Made by a program: the position numbers and the translations under genes. Positions 20,687 to 30,214 of a stretch of 64,000 nucleotides of DNA are shown here, one piece after another. The notes beneath the pieces were generated by a model that saw only the letters and a list, made by a program, of their open reading frames with translations, was not told where the DNA came from and searched no databases. The stretch is from Bradyrhizobium sp. (GTDB lineage Bacteria > Pseudomonadota > Alphaproteobacteria > Rhizobiales > Xanthobacteraceae): contig NZ_JALHLP010000011.1 of the NCBI RefSeq assembly GCF_022844465.1, positions 62,001 to 126,000 of the forward strand. The letters run 5' to 3'. Position 1 is the stretch's first letter. Every line of letters begins with the position of its first letter.

Positions 20687-22645
20687 ATGGATCTTTTTTC
20701 GCAAGCTGAAGCACGGGGAATTCAGACCGAGTTCCTGGACGGCCAGGGCAGGCGCCGCCTGACCGACGCGGCCGCCCTCAAAGTAATCCTCGACGCGCTG
20801 CCGTTGCAGGCTTCGGGGCCGCTGGTAGGACGGCCGGTGGTGGTTCGGGCCGGGCGGGCGACGCGTAGCGAACTCCGGCCGGAGGCGCGGCTTCCGGTGC
20901 GTTGGAAGATTGTTGCGGCTGCCGGGGTAGTTGCGGAAGGCGTGGCGAGGGCGCGGGCTATCGACTGGCCGGAGGGCCTGACGCCGGGCGTGTACCGTCT
21001 GCAACTGGCCGACGGCGCTGCCGTCACCGAGGACGTGCCGCTGATTTCGGCGCCTGAGCGGGCGTTCGGCGGCGATTTCGACCGCTGCTGGCTGCTCGCG
21101 GTGCAGCTTTATGGCGTTCGTTCCGCGCGCAACTGGGGGATCGGCGATTTCACCGATCTCGAAGGGTTGATCGGCTTGGCCAGTGATCTCGGCGCCGATG
21201 GCGTCGGCCTCAATCCCCTGCACGCGCTGTTCGACGACCGGCCGGGCGATTGCAGCCCCTATTCGCCGAACAGCCGGTTGTTTCTCAACGCGCTTTATAT
21301 CGACGTCGAACGGCTTCCCGAGTTTCACCTTGATGCCGAAACCAGCCAGGCCCTGGCCCGGCTACGGGCTGCCGAAATCGTCGATTACCCCGCCGCCGCG
21401 GGCCTGAAATGGCGCGCGCTGCGGTCCGCCTTTGCGTCCTTCAAGGCCGGCGCGACGCCGGCGCGCCGGCGGGATTTCAACAAATTCCGCCGGGAACGCC
21501 AGGTCCTGCTGTCGCGCTTTGCCTGCTTCGAGGTGCTCAGGCACAAATTTGGCGCGCCGTGGTGGGAATGGCCGCAGCCGTGGCGGCAACCGGACGATGC
21601 TGGATTCGCCGCGCTTCGAAAGGGCGCGGATGCCGACGAGATCGCTTTTGTCGAATTCGTGCAATGGATCGCCGACCGGCAGCTCGGCGCCGCCGCCGAT
21701 CTGGCCCGCAAGCGCGGCATGCGGGTCGGACTTTATCTCGACGTCGCCGTCGGGGTGCAGGCCGACGGCTTCGACGCCTGGAACGAACAGGTCGCGATCT
21801 CGCGCCATCTCGGCGTCGGGGCGCCGCCGGATCCGCTCAACACCGCCGGTCAAAGCTGGGGGCTTGCCGGATTCAACGCCGCCGGGCTGGAGCGGCAATC
21901 CTTTGCGCCGTACCGCGACATGCTGCGCGCCTCGATGCGGCATGCCGGCGCGATCCGGCTCGACCATGTGCTGGGTTTGAAGCGGCTCTATCTGGTACCG
22001 CACGGCTTTTCCGCCGCCGATGGCGTCTATGTGCAGATGCCGTTCGAGGCGCTGCTGGCGGTGACCGCGCAGGAAAGCCTGACGCATCGCTGCGTCGTGA
22101 TTGGCGAGGATCTCGGCACCGTGCCGGAAGGTTTTCGCGCCGAGATGGCCGACTGGGGCATCTGGTCGTACCTGGTGATGATGTTCGAGCGCGACGACCG
22201 CGGCGCTTTCCGCGACATCGACCATTACGGGGCCAATGCGCTCGTTACCTTCAACACCCACGATCTCTCCACTTATGCCGGCTGGCGCGGCTTCGGGGAT
22301 CTGAAGACCAAGCGTTCGATCGGCATCGATCCCGGCGAGAGCGACGAGGCGCGCTGGCATGCGCTCGCCATGCTCGACGATGTGTTGCGCCATCATGCGA
22401 TCGATCGCAACGACCTTCATGCGGTGGTGAGTTTTCTGGCGCGGACCAGATCGCGGCTGCTCGCGATCGCGCTGGAGGACCTGCTTGGGGTGGTGGACCA
22501 GCCCAACATTCCCGGCACCGTCCACGAACATCCGAACTGGCGACGGCGGCTTCCAGTGCCGCTTGAGGATATGAAATCCGCGATCGACGTTGTTGCGCTC
22601 AAGGCCGCGACGCAGGAGCGCTCGCGCACGCCAGGCCGATCCTGA
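20687..22645 (+). CDS. malQ: 4-alpha-glucanotransferase (MalQ, amylomaltase)
   Basis: 652 residues. MalQ (GH77) transfers maltosyl or longer units between alpha-1,4 glucans, evening out chain lengths. A ~130-residue N-terminal beta-rich region comes first, then RSARNWGIGDFTDLEGL, NPLHALFDDRPGDCSPYSPNSR and the catalytic stretches GAIRLDHVLGLKRLY (nucleophile), VVIGEDLGTVPEGF (acid) and NTHDLSTYAGW. ATG 20687 begins MDLFSQAEARGI, a sensible start; the 53 open codons upstream are Cys/Arg-rich and overlap the promoter. It is divergent from the treS operon and its products could feed TreYZ. Confidence 0.93.
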   Translation: MDLFSQAEARGIQTEFLDGQGRRRLTDAAALKVILDALPLQASGPLVGRPVVVRAGRATRSELRPEARLPVRWKIVAAAGVVAEGVARARAIDWPEGLTPGVYRLQLADGAAVTEDVPLISAPERAFGGDFDRCWLLAVQLYGVRSARNWGIGDFTDLEGLIGLASDLGADGVGLNPLHALFDDRPGDCSPYSPNSRLFLNALYIDVERLPEFHLDAETSQALARLRAAEIVDYPAAAGLKWRALRSAFASFKAGATPARRRDFNKFRRERQVLLSRFACFEVLRHKFGAPWWEWPQPWRQPDDAGFAALRKGADADEIAFVEFVQWIADRQLGAAADLARKRGMRVGLYLDVAVGVQADGFDAWNEQVAISRHLGVGAPPDPLNTAGQSWGLAGFNAAGLERQSFAPYRDMLRASMRHAGAIRLDHVLGLKRLYLVPHGFSAADGVYVQMPFEALLAVTAQESLTHRCVVIGEDLGTVPEGFRAEMADWGIWSYLVMMFERDDRGAFRDIDHYGANALVTFNTHDLSTYAGWRGFGDLKTKRSIGIDPGESDEARWHALAMLDDVLRHHAIDRNDLHAVVSFLARTRSRLLAIALEDLLGVVDQPNIPGTVHEHPNWRRRLPVPLEDMKSAIDVVALKAATQERSRTPGRS

Positions 22646-22719
22646 TTTCCGCGGGCGTCGGCGCCCCGAGATCGCGGTTTGTCCGCCGCCCTGACGGTGA
22701 AGGGTGTAGCCGCGGCGCG

Positions 22720-23523
22720 CTACGCAAGCTTCAGCACCGTCTCCACTGCGCGCGCAAAGCCGTCGCGCTCGTTGCTGTCGGTCACATGCGTCGCGCGCTT
22801 TTTGATCTCGTAGGCGGCGTTGCCCATGGCGAACGAGACGCCGCTTCTGGCAAACATCGGCAGATCGTTCTCCATGTCGCCGATGGTCGCAACCGCGTCG
22901 GTCGAAATGCCGAGCCGTTTCGACAACCCCTCGACGAAGGTGCCTTTGTCATGACCCGGCGGCGTCACGTCCAGATAGTAGGTTTGCGACCGCACCGCGG
23001 TGGCCTCCCGGCCAACCGCCTGCTTCATCGCCGCCTCGCAACGCTGCAGCAGCGCGGCATCCGAACTGGCGCCGACGATCTTGCAGGCCTGGCTCAAATG
23101 CGGCGCGAAGTCCGCGATGACGGTCGGATGGGCCTTGATCGCATGCTGTTCGGACGCGACGTACTCGCCAGCTCGATTGCGCGTGTACCAGCGGTCATTG
23201 GTGAACAGCCAGATGTCGACGCCAAACGCATCGAGCACGTCAAGGCTGCGTTTTGCCACTTCAGGCGCGATCAGGTGCTGTTCAATCGGCTTGAGTCCGG
23301 CATCGACGGTCGAACTGCCGTTGAAAGCCCCAATAGGGAGTGCAATCGCCAGAGGTTCGACCAGAAAGCCCATGCCGATGGTAGGACGGCTGGAAACGAT
23401 GGAAAAGCCGATGCCGGCCGCGTGCAGCTTGCGGACCGCTGCCTTTGCGCCATCGGTCAGGCTCTTGTCATCGGTCAGCAGGGTGCCGTCAACGTCGGAA
23501 ACAACGAGTGAGATGCGTGCCAT
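22720..23523 (-). CDS. Cof-type HAD-IIB phosphatase
   Basis: 267 residues. HAD-superfamily phosphatase with motif I DVDGTLL (nucleophile and acid Asp), motif II serine in SIVSSRP, a large C2 cap in the middle and motif IV GDMENDLPMF near 215. Cof-type enzymes dephosphorylate sugar phosphates or small phospho-metabolites in the cytoplasm. It is convergent with malQ and lies upstream of nothing on its strand except the Tal-Pgi gene 116 bp away. A sugar-phosphate substrate fits the context but is not shown. Start ATG 23523 gives the usual motif I position at the N-terminus. Confidence 0.87.
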   Translation of the reverse strand: MARISLVVSDVDGTLLTDDKSLTDGAKAAVRKLHAAGIGFSIVSSRPTIGMGFLVEPLAIALPIGAFNGSSTVDAGLKPIEQHLIAPEVAKRSLDVLDAFGVDIWLFTNDRWYTRNRAGEYVASEQHAIKAHPTVIADFAPHLSQACKIVGASSDAALLQRCEAAMKQAVGREATAVRSQTYYLDVTPPGHDKGTFVEGLSKRLGISTDAVATIGDMENDLPMFARSGVSFAMGNAAYEIKKRATHVTDSNERDGFARAVETVLKLA

Positions 23524-23639
23524 CGGGCAGCCAGTTCAAGTAGTGAATGAAGTCTCCACGATCGCATCGATCGCCCGGCGCGTTTGGGTGGCCGACGGGC
23601 GAATAGCTGCGTTACGGCGATCTGCATGCCCCGGCTTGG

Positions 23640-26486
23640 CTAGGCCAGCGCTTCGACAATAGCGGCGTCGAGCGCAGCCAGCGCCGGTCCCAGCTCTCCC
23701 TTGAGGTGGACGCGGAGCGCGCGCTTGCCGCGTTCGGTCAGCACGTCGAAATCGCCGCGGGCCTGCGCCGCCTTGATCACGCCGAAGCTGGCCTTCTGGC
23801 CCGGCACCGGCAAATCCCGGGCATCGTCGGCGGTAATCTGCAGGAACACGCCGCTGTCAGGGCCGCCCTTGTAGGCTTGTCCGGTGGAGTGCAGGAAACG
23901 CGGACCGAACTGAGCGCAGGTCGCCACCCGACGCCCCTCGCGCACCGCAAGCCGCATCTTCTGCAGCGCGTCGATCGTGCCGCCATCGCGTGCGATATAG
24001 GCGAGCAGGGCGACATAGTCGCCGCGGCCGGAGCGCGCCAGATGCGCCTTGATCCAGGAGCCGAGGCTGCCGTCGGCGCCTGCCTGGCGAAGCTGGGCTG
24101 TGTTGTGCGAGTCGGTATAGAGGTCGACTTCATCGGTCGAAACCACCGGCCGTTCCGCCGGCAGGGCGCCGGTGTTCTCGAACGCCGTTGTCAATTCGCG
24201 GGTCTTGATCTTGGCCGCTTCCACATCGGGCTGATTGAACGGGTTGACGCCGAGGACCGCGCTCGCCACCGCGGTTGCAAGCTCAAAGCGGAAAAATTCC
24301 TGGCCGATGTGGGCGATCGACTTCACGGCGATGCGGACGACGGGATGTCCGGCCGCTTCAAGCGCATGCAGCCTGTCGTCATGCGCGGCGTCGTTGTCGC
24401 CTTCGATCCGGATGTCGATGAAGAGGCGGTCATTGCCATAGAGCTTCGGCTCGCCCAGCGGCTCGCCATCGACCGGAATCAATCCCTTGCCATCCTTGCC
24501 GGTGGATTCGGCGATCAACTGTTCGGCCCAGGCGCCGAAATCGGCGAGCTTCGGCGAGGCCGTGATGGTCACCTTGTCGCGGCCTTCGAGACCGGCGATG
24601 CCCATTGCGAGCCCGAGCTGTACACCCGGATTTTCCTGCGGCGGTACGTCGGCGCCGCAGGAGCGCACCATCGTCAGCGCGTGCGTGATCAGGCTGCGGA
24701 TGTCGATGCCGGCCGCCGCTGCCGGCACCAGCCCGAACGGCGAAAGCACGGAATAGCGACCGCCGACCGCGGGATCGCCGTGGAAGATGCGCGCAAAACC
24801 CTGCCTGGTTGCGACCTTCTCCAGCGACGAGCCGGGATCGGTCACCGCGATGAAGCGATGACCGGCCTTGTCAGCGCCGATGGTGTCGGCGACGCGATCG
24901 AAAAAGTAATCCTTCATCGCGTTCGGCTCGGTCGTGCTGCCGGATTTGCTGGAGACGATAAACAGTGTTTTGGCAAGATCGACCGAGGCTTCCATCGCGC
25001 GCACCTGGGCGGGATCGGTGGAGTCAAGCACGCGCAGTTTCGGAAAGCCTGATTTTCTGGCGAAGGTTTCGGCGAGAACCTCGGGGCCCAGGCTCGATCC
25101 GCCCATGCCGAGCACGACCGCATCGCTGAAATTCTGTCCCTTCACGCGCCGGGCAAAATCCTCGTAATCCGCAAGGTCGGCGGCGGCGGGGCTGTCGAGC
25201 CAGCCCAGCCATTTGTTTTCGTCGTCACCGGTCCAGACCGATTTGTCCTTTTGCCAGAGGCGACGGATCTTGGCCGAAGCGCGCCAATCCTCCGTGCTCT
25301 TCGCGACGGCCGTCATCATCCGCTCGCCCAACGCCAGCTGCTGTCGGTCGATGCCGCTTCCGAGGAAGGCCGCGCGCTTGTGCGCGACCGCGCCATAGAG
25401 CCTGTCGGCGGCATCAGCAAATTGCCTGACGCCGTCCTTCACCAGTTCGGCGGTGATCGCGTCGAGCACGATGCCGGATCTTTCGAGTTCTTCCAGCGCA
25501 TGCCGGGCGCCATCGATGTTTTCCTCAAGGCTGTCGCGCGGCTTGCCGTGGTCGCGGAACGCGTCGAGCGTGGTCGGCGGCACAGTGTTGATGGTGTCGG
25601 GGCCGATAAGCTCCTCGACATACAAGACGTCGCTGTAGTCCTTGTTCTTGGTGCCGGTAGAGGCCCAGAGCAGGCGCTGCGGCCTGGCGCCCTTGCGCGC
25701 GAGCTTCTCCCAGCGCGGGCCGGCAAACAGGCGCTTGTAGTCCTGGTAGGCAAGCTTGGCGTTGGCGATGGCGATCTTGCCCTTCAGCGCGTTCAGCCGC
25801 GCCTTCTCGCCGGGGTCGTTGGCCCTGGCGACCTGTTCGTCGAGTTGCTTGTCGACCGCGCTGTCGATACGGCTGACGAAGAACGAGGCGACGCTGGCGA
25901 CAGGCGCGGGATCGCCACCGCTGGCGACGAATTTCTCCAGGCCGGCGATGTAGGCCTCCGCAACCTCGCGATAGACCGCTTGCGAAAACAACAAGGTGAC
26001 GTTGACGCTGATGCCTTCGCCAATCAGGTGTTCGATCGCCGGCAGGCCCTCCGGCGTCGCCGGCACCTTGACCATCAGATTGCGGCGCTTGACGCTCTTC
26101 CAGAGCCGCTCGGCCTCGACGATGGTACCTTTGGTATCCTTCGCCAGATAGGGCGAGACCTCGAGGCTGACAAAACCGTCGCCGCCGTTCAGCGTGTCAT
26201 AGACCGCGCGCAGCACGTCGGCGGCGTTCTGGATGTCTTCGACTGCGAGCGCCTCGAATATCTCGGCGACTTCCCGGTCGCCCTTGCGCAACGCCTGGCC
26301 GATCGCACCGTCATACTCGTCCGAGCTGCCGATCGCTTTTTCAAAGATCGATGGATTCGAGGTCACCCCCTTGACGCCGTCGGTCTCGATCAGCGCCTGG
26401 AGGTCACCCTTGGCGACGAAGCCGCGGGCGAGGAAGTCCAGCCATACCGACTGGCCGTGTTTTTCGAGTGCTTTGACGGGATTCAT
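23640..26486 (-). CDS. tal-pgi: Bifunctional transaldolase / glucose-6-phosphate isomerase (Tal-Pgi fusion)
   Basis: 948 residues. The first part (about 1-375) is a transaldolase with VTSNPSIFEKAI near 41 and the Schiff-base lysine in NLMVKVPATPEG (Lys140). The second part (about 400-948) is a phosphoglucose isomerase with VVLGMGGSSLGPEV, SSKSGSTTEPN at 512-522 and GGRYSVLSPFG. It joins the non-oxidative pentose phosphate pathway to the fructose/glucose 6-phosphate pool in one chain, as in some cyanobacteria and rhizobia. The key residues of both halves are present. No zwf, gnd or tkt gene is adjacent. ATG 26486 starts at the family N-terminus (MNPVKALEKHGQSVWLDF). Confidence 0.93.
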   Translation of the reverse strand: MNPVKALEKHGQSVWLDFLARGFVAKGDLQALIETDGVKGVTSNPSIFEKAIGSSDEYDGAIGQALRKGDREVAEIFEALAVEDIQNAADVLRAVYDTLNGGDGFVSLEVSPYLAKDTKGTIVEAERLWKSVKRRNLMVKVPATPEGLPAIEHLIGEGISVNVTLLFSQAVYREVAEAYIAGLEKFVASGGDPAPVASVASFFVSRIDSAVDKQLDEQVARANDPGEKARLNALKGKIAIANAKLAYQDYKRLFAGPRWEKLARKGARPQRLLWASTGTKNKDYSDVLYVEELIGPDTINTVPPTTLDAFRDHGKPRDSLEENIDGARHALEELERSGIVLDAITAELVKDGVRQFADAADRLYGAVAHKRAAFLGSGIDRQQLALGERMMTAVAKSTEDWRASAKIRRLWQKDKSVWTGDDENKWLGWLDSPAAADLADYEDFARRVKGQNFSDAVVLGMGGSSLGPEVLAETFARKSGFPKLRVLDSTDPAQVRAMEASVDLAKTLFIVSSKSGSTTEPNAMKDYFFDRVADTIGADKAGHRFIAVTDPGSSLEKVATRQGFARIFHGDPAVGGRYSVLSPFGLVPAAAAGIDIRSLITHALTMVRSCGADVPPQENPGVQLGLAMGIAGLEGRDKVTITASPKLADFGAWAEQLIAESTGKDGKGLIPVDGEPLGEPKLYGNDRLFIDIRIEGDNDAAHDDRLHALEAAGHPVVRIAVKSIAHIGQEFFRFELATAVASAVLGVNPFNQPDVEAAKIKTRELTTAFENTGALPAERPVVSTDEVDLYTDSHNTAQLRQAGADGSLGSWIKAHLARSGRGDYVALLAYIARDGGTIDALQKMRLAVREGRRVATCAQFGPRFLHSTGQAYKGGPDSGVFLQITADDARDLPVPGQKASFGVIKAAQARGDFDVLTERGKRALRVHLKGELGPALAALDAAIVEALA

Positions 26487-26979
26487 GATGCCTGTTGGGT
26501 TAGATCGATTGGTTTTTGCGGGTTTTGGGCAGCTTTCGGGGGCGAGGGGGGAATGTCAACAACGGGTTGAACGAGTTGCCGACGGATTGAGGCAATCCGT
26601 GGACCGTGCCGCGCGCGTCGATTTTCCATGGAAATCGCAGAACTCCGGGGGGTGCGAGGAACGAGTTCCATCAATCCGAGTTCTTGGAGTCTGGTCAAGA
26701 CAGGACCGTGAAGCCAAGCGATTCCTAACAAATCGTTAAGACTCACGATCGGGTGATAATCAGGCTCAATGTTGCGGGACAGTTACATAGCGAGAGAATT
26801 CGACCGTAACAATACTAGGATCACGCTTCTAGCATGACTATTGCATTGCGTGACTGACTCCGTCGCGTGTCCAATACAGCCATGTGCTGTTGCTGATTCG
26901 CGATCGGGTGCTGGTGCGCCGACGGTGATGAACTCTGCCGGCGCGTCCAGCCATACAACTGACCATGGAGAGAGGGATC
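26487..26979. other. 493-bp gene-free region between tal-pgi and prkA
   Basis: Divergent promoter region. Its middle (about 26700-26870) is visibly richer in A/T than the surroundings. It carries a looser EcfG motif at 26658. No convincing small gene, tRNA or terminator was seen; two small open frames here lack a family-like composition. Confidence 0.5.
26658..26682 (+). promoter_or_regulatory. Possible EcfG-type promoter upstream of prkA (GGAAC-N16-AGTT)
   Basis: GGAAC at 26658, 16 bases, AGTT at 26679: one mismatch in the -10. It is nearly 300 bases before prkA, so a long leader would be needed. Listed because homologous prkA operons belong to stress or stationary-phase regulons in other bacteria. 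Confidence 0.27.
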
Positions 26980-28923
26980 ATGTACAACGATTCTCTGTTC
27001 AATGCGTTTGTTCGGTCCTTCGAAGCGCGAAGCCAGACCGACATGTCGATGGCTGAATATCTGGAATCGTGTCGAAGCGATCCGATGCGATATGCCAACG
27101 CCGCCGAACGGTTACTGGCAGCGATCGGCGAGCCTCAGATGATCGACACCGCCAAGGACGCTCGCCTTGGCCGCATTTTCCTCAATCGCACGATGCGGGT
27201 TTATCCGGCGTTCGCCGGCTTCTACGGCATGGAGGAAACCATCGAGCGCATTGTCGGGTTTTTCCGGCACGCAGCGCAGGGCCTCGAGGAGCGCAAGCAG
27301 ATTCTTTACTTGCTCGGACCTGTCGGCGGCGGAAAGTCGTCGCTTGCCGAGCGCCTGAAGGCGTTGATGGAAGTTCATCCGATCTATGTCCTGAAGGCCG
27401 GCGACGAACTCAGCCCCGTCTTCGAAAGCCCGCTCGGCCTGTTTGATCCGGACTCGCTGGGGCCGATGCTCGAGGAGAAATACGGCATTCCGCGCCGCCG
27501 CCTCAACGGGCTGATGAGTCCATGGTGCTACAAGCGCCTCGAGGCCTTCGGCGGCGACATCTCGCAATTCCGCGTCGCCAGGATTCAACCGTCGCGGTTG
27601 CGGCAGATCGCGGTAGCCAAGACCGAGCCCGGAGACGAAAACAACCAGGATATCTCTTCGCTGGTCGGCAAGGTCGACATCCGCAAGCTAGAGACCTTCG
27701 CCCAGAACGATCCCGACGCCTACAGCTATTCCGGCGGGCTCAATCGGGCCAACCAGGGCGTGCTTGAATTCGTCGAGATGTTCAAGGCCCCGATCAAGAT
27801 GCTGCATCCGCTGCTGACGGCGACGCAGGAAGGCAACTATATCGGCACCGAGAATATCGGCGCCATTCCGTTCACCGGCGTCATCCTGGCCCATTCCAAC
27901 GAGTCCGAATGGCAAAGCTTCAAGACCAACAAGAACAACGAAGCCTTCATCGACCGAATCTGCGTCGTCAAGGTGCCGTACTGCTTGCGCGCCACCGAGG
28001 AACAGAAGATTTACGAGAAGCTCATCCAAGGGTCCGAACTGGCGACCGCGCCTTGCGCGCCGGCGACGCTGGAAACGCTGGCGCGGTTCTCGGTGCTGTC
28101 GCGTCTGCGCAAGCATGAGAATTCGACCCTGTTCGCGAAGATGCGGGTATATGACGGCGAAAGCCTGAAAGAGTCGGATCCAAAGGCCCGCAGTGTCCAG
28201 GAATACAAGGACGCCGCCGGTGTTGACGAGGGAATGGACGGCGTCTCGACGCGGTTTGCCTTCAAGGTTCTCGCAGCGACCTACAATCACGACACGACCG
28301 AGGTCGGAGCCGACGCGGTTCATCTGATGTACACACTGGAGCAGGCGATCCGCCGCGAGCAGCTTCCCGACGAAGTCGAGAAACGCTACCTCGAATTCAT
28401 CAAGGCCGATCTGGCTCCGCGCTACGCCGAGTTCATCGGCCATGAGATTCAAAAGGCTTATCTCGAGTCCTATTCCGATTACGGCCAAAATCTGTTCGAT
28501 CGCTATGTCGATTACGCCGACTCCTGGATCGAGGACCAGGATTTCAAGGATCCCGATACAGGTCAGCTGCTCGACCGCGAGCTCCTCAACCAGGAACTGA
28601 CCAAGATCGAGAAGCCGGCTGGCATCGCCAACCCGAAGGACTTCCGCAACGAGGTCGTCAAGTTCTCGCTGCGCTCGCGGGCGCAGAATGGCGGCAAGAA
28701 TCCGTCCTGGACGAGTTACGAGAAGATTCGCGAGGTGATCGAAAAGCGGATATTCTCCCAGGTCGAGGACCTGCTGCCTGTCATTTCATTCGGCTCGAAG
28801 AAAGACGGCGAAACCGAAAAGAAGCATGGCGAGTTTGTCGCGCGCATGGTCGAGCGCGGGTATACCGAGCGTCAGGTCCGGCGGCTCGTCGAATGGTACA
28901 TGCGCGTGAAACAAGCGGGGTGA
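26980..28923 (+). CDS. prkA: PrkA-family serine protein kinase (YeaG-like)
   Basis: 647 residues, the usual size. PrkA/YeaG proteins pair an N-terminal AAA+-type domain, with Walker A GPVGGGKS at 113-120, with a C-terminal PrkA domain, and act in starvation and stress responses. The GNYIGTENIGAIPFTGVILAHSNESEW region, split over 20+ residues, is typical of the family. ATG 26980 is preferred to 26965 because GAGAGAGG lies at the right distance. It heads the conserved prkA-yeaH-spoVR order, with 13 bp to yeaH. Target proteins cannot be inferred. Confidence 0.93.
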   Translation: MYNDSLFNAFVRSFEARSQTDMSMAEYLESCRSDPMRYANAAERLLAAIGEPQMIDTAKDARLGRIFLNRTMRVYPAFAGFYGMEETIERIVGFFRHAAQGLEERKQILYLLGPVGGGKSSLAERLKALMEVHPIYVLKAGDELSPVFESPLGLFDPDSLGPMLEEKYGIPRRRLNGLMSPWCYKRLEAFGGDISQFRVARIQPSRLRQIAVAKTEPGDENNQDISSLVGKVDIRKLETFAQNDPDAYSYSGGLNRANQGVLEFVEMFKAPIKMLHPLLTATQEGNYIGTENIGAIPFTGVILAHSNESEWQSFKTNKNNEAFIDRICVVKVPYCLRATEEQKIYEKLIQGSELATAPCAPATLETLARFSVLSRLRKHENSTLFAKMRVYDGESLKESDPKARSVQEYKDAAGVDEGMDGVSTRFAFKVLAATYNHDTTEVGADAVHLMYTLEQAIRREQLPDEVEKRYLEFIKADLAPRYAEFIGHEIQKAYLESYSDYGQNLFDRYVDYADSWIEDQDFKDPDTGQLLDRELLNQELTKIEKPAGIANPKDFRNEVVKFSLRSRAQNGGKNPSWTSYEKIREVIEKRIFSQVEDLLPVISFGSKKDGETEKKHGEFVARMVERGYTERQVRRLVEWYMRVKQAG

Positions 28924-28936
28924 GGCGGATACGAAA

Positions 28937-30214
28937 GTGACCCTCCATATCGTTGACCGGCGGCTCAACCCCGGTAGCAAGAGCCTCGAGAACCGCCAGC
29001 GCTTCCTGCGCCGCGCCAAGGCGCTGGTGCAGGGGGCGGTCAAGAAGTCCTCGCAGGATCGAAACGTCAAGGACGTCCTGGAAGGCGGCGAGGTGAGCAT
29101 CCCGGTCGAGGGTATGGATGAGCCGCGTTTCCGCCGCGATGGCGGGACGCGCGACATGGTTCTGCCCGGAAACAAGAAGTTCATTGAAGGCGACATTCTG
29201 CCGCGCTCCGGCCAGACTGGCGGAAGAGCAGGCGGTCCCGGCGAGGGCGACAGCCAGGACGCGTTCCGCTTCGTCCTCAGCCGCGATGAGTTCGTTGATC
29301 TGTTCCTCGACGATCTGGAATTGCCCGATCTTGCCAAGCGGAAGCTTGCGGAAGTCGAAAGCGAGGGAATTCGCAGGGCCGGTTATACAACTTCGGGTTC
29401 GCCGGCGAATATTTCGGTGAGCCGAACCGTTGCGCGGGCGATGGCGCGGCGGGTAGCGTTGCGGCGGCCGCGGCCCGAAGAATTGGCAGCGCTGGAAGCG
29501 GAGATGGCGACTTGCGACGAGGTCAGGCGGGTCGAACTGCTGGCCGAGATTGCGGCGTTGAAATCCAAAATGCACCGGATCCCTTTCATCGATCCGATCG
29601 ATATCCGCTACCGGCGCTTCGAGGCGGTGCCGAAACCGGTGGCGCAGGCCGTGATGTTCTGCCTGATGGATGTGTCGGGCTCGATGAACGAGCACATGAA
29701 GGATCTTGCCAAGCGATTCTACATGCTGCTTTACGTCTTTCTCAAGCGACGCTATCGCCACGTCGAAATCGTCTTCATCCGGCATACGGATCGGGCCGAG
29801 GAAGTCGACGAGGATACGTTTTTTCATGGACCGGCCTCGGGCGGCACGCTGGTATCGAGCGCCTTGCAGGCGATGCACGACATCGTCAGGTCGCGGTTTC
29901 GGCCCGCCGACTGGAATATCTACGCCGCGCAGGCCTCCGATGGGGACAATTCCCACGCTGACGGCGAAGTCGCAGGCCGGCTGCTGACGGAGATGATCCT
30001 GCCGGCAAGCCAGTTCTTTGCCTATCTGGAGGTCGGCCAGGATGGCGGGATGATGTATGACATGCCCAATTCGTCGTTGTGGACGCTCTATGAGCGTCTG
30101 CGCGCGAACGGCGCGCCGCTGTCGATGCGCAAGGTGCGCGAGCGCAGCGAAATTTTTCCGGTATTCCACGACCTGTTCCAGCGCCGTGGACAGCAGGAGA
30201 GGGCCGCCCCATGA
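28937..30214 (+). CDS. yeaH: YeaH/YhbH (DUF444) VWA-like protein
   Basis: 425 residues. DUF444 proteins carry a von Willebrand A-like domain; here the metal-site motif DVSGS is at 245-249, and a Gly-rich stretch (TGGRAGGPGEGDSQ) lies in the N-terminal half. They work with PrkA/YeaG in stress signalling, although the molecular job is not settled. The start is GTG 28937, 13 bases after prkA. The stop overlaps the spoVR start by four bases (ATGA), so the three genes form one translationally linked operon. Confidence 0.9.
   Translation: MTLHIVDRRLNPGSKSLENRQRFLRRAKALVQGAVKKSSQDRNVKDVLEGGEVSIPVEGMDEPRFRRDGGTRDMVLPGNKKFIEGDILPRSGQTGGRAGGPGEGDSQDAFRFVLSRDEFVDLFLDDLELPDLAKRKLAEVESEGIRRAGYTTSGSPANISVSRTVARAMARRVALRRPRPEELAALEAEMATCDEVRRVELLAEIAALKSKMHRIPFIDPIDIRYRRFEAVPKPVAQAVMFCLMDVSGSMNEHMKDLAKRFYMLLYVFLKRRYRHVEIVFIRHTDRAEEVDEDTFFHGPASGGTLVSSALQAMHDIVRSRFRPADWNIYAAQASDGDNSHADGEVAGRLLTEMILPASQFFAYLEVGQDGGMMYDMPNSSLWTLYERLRANGAPLSMRKVRERSEIFPVFHDLFQRRGQQERAAP

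Noticed and set aside
26483..26746. 87-codon minus frame between tal-pgi and prkA
   Set aside because: Its start region is plausible but it overlaps the tal-pgi start and its tail is Pro-rich noise; no clear ribosome site.
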